A stretch of DNA of 64,000 nt from Cyprinodon diabolis (Eukaryota; Chordata; Actinopteri; Cyprinodontiformes; Cyprinodontidae), in NCBI GenBank assembly GCA_030533445.1, contig JARPUW010000320.1:25802-89801 (forward strand). Direction: 5' to 3'. The position numbers were made by a program, and so were the translations under genes. Positions 1 to 6,902 of this stretch are shown here, in pieces. Each line of letters starts with the position of its first letter. Positions within the stretch are counted from its first letter, which is position 1. The notes under the pieces are model-generated. The model was not told where the DNA came from. It saw only the letters and a program-made list of their open reading frames with translations, and searched no databases.

Positions 1-421
1 ACATCACTGCAATGGCTCTTAGCAGGCGGGCGGAGCCCGCCATTGGTGATTTCATCACTGCAATGGCTCTTAGAAGGCGGGCAGAGCCCGCCATTGGTGA
101 TTTTTTTCTTCACTGAGATGGCTCCCAGCAGGCGGGCGAAGCCCGCCAACTGGGCTTTACCCACTGTGTTTCAATATGGACAACCCATATTACCCTTGTG
201 CATCATACGCTGTGCACGTCTATTTCCCAGATTTCAGCACAAGTGGCACACAGCTCTCTTTGCCCATGAACTTGCCCTCTTTCCTTCCCTCAGCAGCCCT
301 CAAAGGCGTAAGCAGTTGGTCTGGGGAGCCCCGACGTCACTTGCCAGGGCCGTATTGGCCCGGTTCCCCAGACGTGCAGTAGGTGGCCCCCCTCAAAATT
401 TCTTTAGAAATTTTCTAGTTA
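1..421. repeat. Unit U0, 3' partial
   Basis: The last part of a unit cut by the window edge. It starts inside the GC hairpin block (to 147), then carries the single-copy stretch with CTCF-like core at 376-387. The base before the core differs (GTGCAG instead of GGGCAG), a private change. It has no minisatellite; the sequence passes directly from TCTAGTT into one ATT and the next unit. Confidence 0.95.
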
Positions 422-691
422 TTATAATTCTCCCGTATACCCAAAACTTCGGCGCGTAACTAGTCCCGCACGGTTTGGCGGATCGGGCCCAAAGTTGGCA
501 CACGCGTCGGGACCAATGGGGTGATGTGTGCTTGTATAAAACTTTCTCATTAGTCCGAAGGTTTGCGAATTATTAGCGAAAACGTCGCAAAAAAATCCCA
601 TAGGAAATGAATGGGGAGAGGAAAAAAAAAGTATAAAAAACAGCACTTCACTGTGTCGGCATACATTCACCTAGAAAAACAGTTTGAAGCT
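422..691. repeat. Unit leader segment (reference copy in U1)
   Basis: First 270 bp of the unit, not built from the 230-bp modules. It holds several CpGs, a TATA-like TGTATAAAAC near 533 and a perfect 7-bp inverted repeat TTTGCGA/TCGCAAA at 562-591. An open frame of about 82 codons on the minus strand recurs in all copies but has no recognisable domain. The segment could descend from an older dispersed repeat; I cannot identify it. Confidence 0.7.
562..591. repeat. Inverted repeat TTTGCGA/TCGCAAA
   Basis: Perfect 7-bp arms around a 16-nt centre, kept in every unit. Possible protein-binding or cruciform site; function unknown. Confidence 0.6.
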
Positions 692-1345
692 CAGTTTGTA
701 GATAAATCCTTCGTCTATTTAAAACTGAAGACGGTATGTTGATAACTGCTACGGTTTTTGTATAATCAGACCTCAAGCGCCACAAAGTTTTAGCAAAATC
801 CAGCCTGCTAGAGTGGAGCAACTGAAAAGCTAGAGTGTGAGGCAGGCGTTTTTTAAACACAAAAAAACATTTTAAACTCGCCCTCACGGCCACATATTTA
901 TAGCTAGAGTCACCATTTTTGGTCAGTTTGTAGACTGAAATCTCTGGACCCACACAATATCTTCGGAATTACGGTAGGATTAATACTTTTCCTTAAAAAC
1001 CCTCCAGACCGACCTAAAGTCGATGAAAATCAGAGCCGTTTTTCATTGGTTTTGGAGCAGAAGAGGGGAGAAAAACGAATCAGACTATGTGTTTTAAACT
1101 CGTCATAAATATTTTTCTGAATGACACACATACACCAAAGTTGGCATAGTTGGAGTCGAAGGATTACTGACGCTCACGGTGAAAATTTTTTTTGAATAAC
1201 TCATACGGTTTTTGCTCAGCAGTCGTTTGTTCGGAGGACATTTTAAGCACCTGAAAGCTGAGTGACAGTGACCTGCTGCAGCTAGCTCAATTAGAAGCTT
1301 AGGTGTGATGAAACGTTTTTTCTTTTTCTTTCTCTTCCCATTCAG

Positions 1346-1499
1346 TTTGTAGATGACCTACAGCCATGAAAGTTACTCCAATTGAAGACAAGATATAGCT
1401 GTCGCTTAGATAAAAAGAATTTTTCAGATACCTTTTACGGTTTTTACTCAGCAGTCGTTTGTTCGGAGGGGTGCTTTAGCAGCTAAAAGGTGAGTGAGA
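1346..1499 (+). other. Exon-like cassette, no coding capacity
   Basis: A long pyrimidine tract (1313-1340, T-rich, ending CTCTTCCCATTCAG) precedes position 1346 like a 3' splice acceptor. AAAAG|GTGAGT at 1499/1500 matches a consensus 5' splice donor. The 154 bp between have early stops in all three forward frames, so it could only be a non-coding exon. A second donor-like GGGTAAGC lies at 1692. The cassette is kept in all units; the acceptor varies between CAG|TTTG and CAG|GTTG. No RNA evidence is available here, so splicing is inference. Confidence 0.25.
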
Positions 1500-1770
1500 G
1501 TGAGGTCCTGCAGTTCAAACAAAGGGAGGAGCAGGTGGGCCAACCATTTTGTTTGTGCTTCGTTTTGGGTTGTGAAAGACCTACAGACATGAAGGTTACC
1601 CCAGTCTGAGACAAAGGATAGATGTTGCTTTCACTGAAAGAATTTTTCAGATATCTTTTACGGTTTTTGCTCAGCAGTCGTTTGTTCGGAGGGTAAGCAC
1701 CTGGAAGCTAGCTGACAGTTAGCTTCTGCAGCAGCCTGCTAGAGTGCAGCTGCTGAAATCTTAGTGTGAG

Positions 1771-1782
1771 GCGGCCATTTTT
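1771..1782 (-). promoter_or_regulatory. YY1-like site
   Basis: The minus strand reads AAAAATGGCCGC, fitting the YY1 pattern AAnATGGCnGC. It is present in each unit, though the length and composition of the T-run beside it vary (TTAAG, TTCAG, six or seven T). Short degenerate motifs occur by chance, so this is only a candidate. Confidence 0.2.
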
Positions 1783-2286
1783 TTAAGATCAAACATCTTA
1801 TTCTCGCCCTCACGGCCACATATTTGGAGCTACAGTCACCATTTTTGGTCAGTTTGTAGACTGAAACCTCTGGACTCACACAATGTCTTCGGAATTACGG
1901 TAGGATTAATACTTTTCCTTAAAAACCCTCCAGACCAACCTAAAGTCGATGAGAGTTTCAGCCTTTCTCTATTCTTTTTGAGCTGAAGATGGGAGAGAAA
2001 CGAATCAGACTATGTGTTTTCAACTCGTCATAAATATTTTTCTGAATGACACACATACACCAAAGTTGGTATAGTTGGAGTCGAAGGATTGCTGATGCTC
2101 ATGGTGAAAATGTTTTTTGAATAACTCATACGGTTTTTGATCAGTAGTCGTTTGTTCGGTGCCGTTCTTCCCATACAAAAAAGCCTGGGAAGAAGAAACC
2201 AATAGTGAGTGCAGCTGTTGTCTGTGTCAGTGAGAGGCTCGTTAAGCGTTGTCAAGGTTACCAAGCTTCAAACAGATTTTACCTCT

Positions 2287-2301
2287 GCTGTTTTAAACAG
2301 C
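2287..2301. repeat. 15-bp palindrome
   Basis: GCTGTTT-T-AAACAGC is a perfect inverted repeat with one central base. It lies in the linker (2166-2301) between the 230-bp modules and the 291-bp subrepeats and is conserved in all units. The rest of the linker holds no feature I can name. Confidence 0.6.
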
Positions 2302-3060
2302 ACATATTAATCTAATGGAGGGTGAAAGGACTGATTTAACATTGGGAAATGGATACTATATGACTGCTGTCCATGACACTTCCCTTGCCACTCAGCACTG
2401 ATAGACTTTCAAAATAAGACTCCAGGGACCCTACAAAATAAAAGCCTCTATATTTTTTACATATATTTATTGCCCTATATGGCTCAACATTATGACCCAA
2501 ACTCAACCCCATTTTAGAGAATAGACTCTAGGAGACTGTTTAAAACACACCCTATAGCAAATTTCAAAATAAAAGCCTCCCATTTCCGCTTCATCTACTG
2601 CCCTAATAACATGGAAAAAGAGTGATTTAACGATTGGAAAGTAATCAACTATCATTGACGGGTCTGAACATTTTCTATAAACACAACTCTGTTGGACTTT
2701 CAAAATAAGACTCCAGCGACCCTACAAAATAAAAGCCTCTAGATTATACTAATGCATTAATTGATGCAAATGGCTCAACATTATGACCCAAACTCTTCCA
2801 GGTTGTTTTTATTAGACTCTAGTGACCTTTTCAAAACACACCCCAGAGCAAATTTCACAATAAAAGTCTCCCATTTACTCTGTAATACAGCAACTATTCA
2901 CCTAATAACATGGAAAACCAGTGATTTAACATTTGGAAATGGATTCTATATCACTGCTGGGCGTGACCCATCTTTTGATGCACATTCATGATAGACTTTC
3001 AAAATAAGACTACAAGGACTCTACAGAATAAAAGCCTCTTCCTTATACACACTCATACAT
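2302..3060. repeat. 291-299-bp AT-rich subrepeats (reference copy in U1)
   Basis: GACTTTCAAAATAAGACT starts at 2404, 2695 and 2994, spacing 291 and 299 bp. Each is followed by CTACAAAATAAAAGCCTCT or a close variant, then by GGCTCAACATTATGACCC and by AACATGGAAAA. The region is two full copies plus partial copies at both ends. It is unrelated by eye to the 230-bp modules, so the 3.17-kb unit joined two older satellites. AATAAA occurs repeatedly but inside the repeat consensus. No protein-like frame is present. Confidence 0.88.
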
Positions 3061-3080
3061 TCTGGCATATTGCTCATTGC

Positions 3081-3316
3081 CATTGGTGATTTCATCACTG
3101 CAATGGCTCTTAGAAGGCGGGCGGAGCCCGCCAATGGTAACAGGCGGGCGGAGCCCGCCAAAGGTGATTACATCACTGCAATGGCTCTTAGCAGGCGGGC
3201 GGAGCCCGCCATTGGTGATTTCATCACTGCAATGGCTCTTAGAAGGCGGGCAGAGCCCGCCATTGGTGATTTTTTTCTTCACTGAGATGGCTCCTAGCAG
3301 GCGGGCAAAGCCCGCC
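3081..3316. repeat. GC-rich hairpin block, five hairpins (reference copy in U1)
   Basis: Five copies of GGCGGGC-nnn-GCCCGCC, each a perfect 7-bp stem with a 3-nt loop. Loops in order are GGA, GGA, GGA, AGA and, in most units, GAA (AAA in U1). The 34-bp spacers contain GTGAT-TTC-ATCAC or GTGAT-TAC-ATCAC, and CCATTG/CAATGG outside it, so the spacers are also imperfect inverted repeats. The main period is 51 bp, with an occasional 27-bp short step. The block can fold as a chain of hairpins on either strand. It is the most CpG-dense part of the unit. Confidence 0.92.
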
Positions 3317-3341
3317 AACTGGGCTTTACCCACTGTGTTTC

Positions 3342-3360
3342 AATATGGACAACCCATATT
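3342..3360. repeat. Inverted repeat AATATGG/CCATATT
   Basis: Perfect 7-bp arms and 5-nt loop. In U7 a substitution lengthens the arms to 8 bp and shortens the loop to CAA. Confidence 0.6.
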
Positions 3361-3500
3361 ACCCTTGTGCATCATACGCTGTGCACGTCTATTTCCCAGA
3401 TGTCAGCACAAGTGGCACACAGCTCTCTTTGCCCATGAACTTGCCCTCTTTCCTTCCCTCAGCAGCCCTCAAAGGCGTAAGCAGTTGGTCTGGGGAGCCC

Positions 3501-3508
3501 CGACGTCA
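3501..3508. promoter_or_regulatory. CRE-like octamer
   Basis: CGACGTCA differs from the CREB/ATF palindrome TGACGTCA at one base. It lies 36 bp before the CTCF-like core in all units except U2 (CGAAGTCA). Weak evidence on its own. Confidence 0.2.
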
Positions 3509-3544
3509 CTTGCCAGGGCCGTATTGGCCCGGTTCCCAAGACGG

Positions 3545-3556
3545 GCAGTAGGTGGC
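3545..3556 (+). promoter_or_regulatory. CTCF-like core (one per unit)
   Basis: GCAGTAGGTGGC matches 11 of 12 positions of the vertebrate CTCF core CCASYAGRKGGC. It is identical and in the same orientation in all 20 copies (positions given under each unit), including U8 where the surrounding segment is unusually mutated. The base after the core is C where the extended CTCF motif prefers a purine. Binding also depends on methylation and on the host having CTCF; neither can be seen here. Confidence 0.4.
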
Positions 3557-3599
3557 CCCCCTCAAAATTTCTTTAGAAATTTTCTAGTTGGGGGGCCAC
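3552..3599. repeat. Nested inverted repeat at the minisatellite junction
   Basis: Outer arms GTGGCCCCCC (3552-3561) and GGGGGGCCAC (3590-3599) enclose AAAATTTCT-TT-AGAAATTTT (3564-3583, perfect 9-bp arms). The outer right arm is supplied by the first minisatellite copy, so the 48-bp structure exists only in units carrying the minisatellite; the inner palindrome is in all units. The left outer arm overlaps the CTCF-like core. Confidence 0.8.
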
Positions 3600-3731
3600 A
3601 TGCCGAAGGCATGGCCCACCTACTACTATTGCACATATTTATTCCGCGTATTATTATTGGGGGGCCACATGCCGAAGGCATGGCCCACCTACTACTATTG
3701 CACATATTTATTCCGCGTATTATTATTATTA
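3590..3731. repeat. Minisatellite, 2 copies (U1)
   Basis: Copies start with GGGGGGCCAC at 3590 and 3659 (period 69) and end in CCGCGTATT plus a variable ATT run. Each holds CATGCC-GAA-GGCATG, a perfect 6-bp stem with GAA loop. Confidence 0.92.
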
Positions 3732-6700
3732 TTATAATTCTCCCGTATACCCAAAACTTCGGCGCGTAACTAGTCCCGCACGGTTTGGCGGATCGGGCCC
3801 AAAGTTGGCACACGCGTCGGGACCAATGGGGTGATGTGTGCTTGTATAAAACTTTCTCATTAGTCCGAAGGTTTGCGAATTATTAGCGAAAACGTCGCAA
3901 AAAAATCCCATAGGAAATGAATGGGGAGAGGAAAAAAAAAGCATAAAAAACAGCACTTCACTGTGTCGGCATACATTCACCTAGAAAAACAGTTTGAAGC
4001 TCAGTTTGTAGATAAATCCTTCGTCTATTTAAAACTGAAGACGGTATGTTGATAACTGCTACGGTTTTTGTATAATCAGACCTCAAGCGCCACAAAGTTT
4101 TAGCAAAATCCAGCCTGCTAGAGTGGAGCAACTGAAAAGCTAGAGTGTGAGGCAGGCGTTTTTTAAACACAAAAAAACATTTTAAACTCGCCCTCACGGC
4201 CACATATTTATAGCTAGAGTCACCATTTTTGGTCAGTTTGTAGACTGAAATCTCTGGACCCACACAATATCTTCGGAATTACGGTAGGATTAATACTTTT
4301 CCTTAAAAACCCTCCAGACCGACCTAAAGTCGATGAAAATCAGAGCTGTTTTTCATTGGTTTTGGAGCAGAAGAGGGGAGAAAAACGAATCAGACTATGT
4401 GTTTTAAACTCGTCATAAATATTTTTCTGAATGACACACATACACCAAAGTTGGCATAGTTGGAGTCGAAGGATGACTGACGCTCACGGTGAAAAAATTT
4501 TTTGAATAACTCATACGGTTTTTGCTCAGCAGTCGTTTGTTCGGAGGACATTTTAAGCACCTGAAAGCTGAGTGACAGTGACCTGCTGCAGCTAGCTCAA
4601 TTAGAAGCTTAGGTGTGATGAAACGTTTTTTCTTTTTCTTTCTCTTCCCATTCAGGTTGTAGATGACCTACAGCCATGAAAGTTACTCCAATCGAAGACA
4701 AGATATAGCTGTCGCTTAGATAAAAAGAATTTTTCAGATACCTTTTACGGTTTTTACTCAGCAGTCGTTTGTTCGGAGGGGTGCTTTAGCAGCTAAAAGG
4801 TGAGTGAGAGTGAGGTCCTGCAGTTAAAAGAAAGGGAGGAGCAGGTGGGCCAACCATTTTGTTTGTGCTTCGTTTTGGGTTGTGAAAGACCTACAGACAT
4901 GAAGGTTACCCCAGTCTGAGACAAAGGATAGATGTTGCTTTCACTGAAAGAATTTTTCAGATATCTTTTACGGTTTTTGCTCAGCAGTCGTTTGTTCGGA
5001 GGGTAAGCACCTGGAAGCTAGCTGACAGTTAGCTTCTGCAGCAGCCTGCTAGAGTGCAGCTGCTGAAATCTTAGTGTGAGGCGGCCATTTTTTTCAGATC
5101 AAACATTTTATTCTCGCCCTCACGGCCACATATTTGGAGCTACAGTCACCATTTTTGGTCAGTTTGTAGACTGAAACCTCTGGACTCACACAATGTCTTC
5201 GGAATTACGGTAGGATTAATACTTTTCCTTAAAAACCCTCCAGACCAACCTAAAGTCGATGAGAGTTTCAGCCTTTCTCTATTCTTTTTGAGCTGAAGAT
5301 GGGAGAGAAACGAATCAGACTATGTGTTTTCAACTCGTCATAAATATTTTTCTGAATGACATACATACACCAAAGTTGGTATAGTTGGAGTCGAAGGATT
5401 GCTGATGCTCATGGTGAAAATGTTTTTTGAATAACTCATACGGTTTTTGATCAGTAGTCGTTTGTTCGGTGCCGTTCTTCCCATACAAAAAAGCCTGGGA
5501 AGAAGAAACCAATAGTGAGTGCAGCTGTTGTCTGTGTCAGTGAGAGGCTCGTTAAGCGTTGTCAAGGTTACCAAGCTTCAAACAGATTTTACCTCTGCTG
5601 TTTTAAACAGCACATATTAATCTAATGGAGGGTGAAAGGACTGATTTAACATTGGGAAATGGATACTATATGACTGCTGTCCATGACACTTCCCTTGCCA
5701 CTCAGCACTGATAGACTTTCAAAATAAGACTCCAGGGACCCTACAAAATAAAAGCCTCTATATTTTTTACATATATTTATTGCCCTATATGGCTCAACAT
5801 TATGACCCAAACTCAACCCCGTTTTAGAGAATAGACTCTAGGAGACTGTTTAAAACACACCCTATAGCAAATTTCAAAATAAAAGCCTCCCATTTCCGCT
5901 TCATCTACTGCCCTAATAACATGGAAAAAGAGTGATTTAACGATTGGAAAGTAATCAACTATCATTGACGGGTCTGAACATTTTCTATAAACACAACTCT
6001 GTTGGACTTTCAAAATAAGACTCCAGGGACCCTACAAAATAAAAGCCTCTAGATTATACTAATGCATTAATTGATGCAAATGGCTCAACATTATGACCCA
6101 AACTCTTCCAGGTTGTTTTTATTAGACTCTAGTGACCTTTTCAAAACACACCCAGAGCAAATTTCACAATAAAAGTCTCCCATTTACTCTGTAATACAGC
6201 AACTATTCACCTAATAACATGGAAAACCAGTGATTTCACATTTGGAAATGGATTCTATATCACTGCTGGGCGTGACCCATCTTTTGATGCACATTCATGA
6301 TAGACTTTCAAAATAAGACTACAAGGACTCTACAGAATAAAAGCCTCTTCCTTATACACACTTATACATTCTGGCATATTGCTCATTGCCATTGGTGATT
6401 TCATCACTGCAATGGCTCTTAGAAGGCGGGCGGAGCCCGCCAATGGTAACAGGCGGGCGGAGCCCGCCAAAGGTGATTACATCACTGCAATGGCTCTTAG
6501 CAGGCGGGCGGAGCCCGCCATTGGTGATTTCATCACTGCAATGGCTCTTAGAAGGCGGGCAGAGCCCGCCATTGGTGATTTTTTTCTTCACTGAGATGGA
6601 TCCCAGAAGGCGGGCGAAGCCCGCAAACTGGGCTTTACCCACTGTGTTTCAATATGGACAACCCATATTACCCTTGTGCATCATACGCTGTGCACGTCTA

Positions 6701-6902
6701 TTTCCCAGATTTCAGCACAAGTGGCACACAGCTCTCTTTGCCCATAAACTTGCCCTCTTTCCTTCCCTCAGCAGCCCTCAAAGGCGTAAGCAGTTGGTCT
6801 GGGGAGCCCCGAAGTCACTTGCCAGGGCCGTATTGGCCCGGTTCCCCAGACGGGCAGTAGGTGGCCCCCCTCAAAATTTCTTTAGAAATTTTCTAGTTAT
6901 TA
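3732..6902. repeat. Unit U2 (class C1), 3171 bp
   Basis: Class C1: CAGAGCTGT, ATTCAGGTTG, AATCGAAG, TTAAAAGAAAG, TTCAGATC and ACATACATAC (near 5357), all shared with U12. Both also carry GATGGATCCCAGAAG at the end of the GC block (near 6595 and 39088). GC block 6390-6625, five hairpins, the last with a mismatched right arm (GCCCGCAAAC). CTCF-like core 6854-6865. Private changes in the single-copy part: CCCATAAAC and GAAGTCAC, the latter breaking the CRE-like octamer. No minisatellite. Confidence 0.93.

Larger units (their letters stand above)
692..2165. repeat. Nested ~230-bp module array (reference copy in U1)
   Basis: ACGG anchors occur at 751, 971, 1205, 1437, 1660, 1897 and 2130, giving spacings of 220, 234, 232, 223, 237 and 233 bp. 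Four of the anchors (1205, 1437, 1660, 2130) sit in near-identical ACGGTTTTT-nnTCAG-AGTCGTTTGTTCGG context. CAGTTTGTAGA recurs upstream of several anchors (692, 924, 1343, 1850). Modules have diverged strongly from each other but are nearly invariant between units, so the 230-bp amplification predates the 3.17-kb one. A second layer is visible: 801-1235 matches 1732-2165 much better than neighbouring modules do, at an offset of 926-931 bp (four modules). Confidence 0.88.
3317..3589. repeat. Non-repetitive tail segment of the unit (reference copy in U1)
   Basis: About 270 bp with no internal tandem structure. It holds the hairpin AATATGG-ACAAC-CCATATT (3342-3360), a CRE-like CGACGTCA (3501-3508), GGGCC-GTATT-GGCCC, a CTCF-like core (3545-3556) and an AT palindrome (3564-3583). 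It is the most promoter- or insulator-like part of the unit. An open frame crosses it on the plus strand in every copy, with no recognisable domain. Confidence 0.7.
422..3731. repeat. Unit U1 (class E), 3310 bp, reference unit
   Basis: Class E: AATCAGA at the first 230-bp module, AATTGAAG, TTCAAACAAAG and TTAAGATC variants. Private change GATTACTGAC where nearly all other units have GATGACTGAC (near 1164). GC block 3081-3316 with five hairpins; the last has a CAAAG loop region from a CpG transition at 3307. CTCF-like core 3545-3556. Two minisatellite copies explain its 139-bp excess over the modal unit. Confidence 0.95.

Noticed and set aside
533..542. TATA box in TGTATAAAAC
   Set aside because: A single AT-rich match with no supporting initiator or transcript evidence; mentioned only as part of the leader description.
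648..953. 101-codon minus-strand frame present in every unit
   Set aside because: Conserved only because the units are near-identical. The differences I can see in it (for example G/S, P/A, R/G, L/V, S/T) change the residue, and no family is recognisable.
2404..3040. Several AATAAA polyadenylation-like signals
   Set aside because: They are part of the 291-bp subrepeat consensus, in AT-rich DNA, with no gene upstream.
3243..3277. GC stem followed by T-run, resembling a rho-independent terminator
   Set aside because: The stem belongs to the repeated hairpin block, the T-run follows a 13-bp gap, and there is no gene or bacterial context.
3090..3316. CRISPR-like array of palindromic repeats with spacers
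   Set aside because: Spacers are the same sequence reused, step length varies between 27 and 51 bp, no cas gene is near, and the context is a eukaryotic satellite.
422..3731. The unit as a complete transposon
   Set aside because: I found no transposase or reverse transcriptase frame, no terminal inverted repeats at unit junctions and no target-site duplications. Units abut directly head to tail. A fragment of an old element in the leader remains possible.
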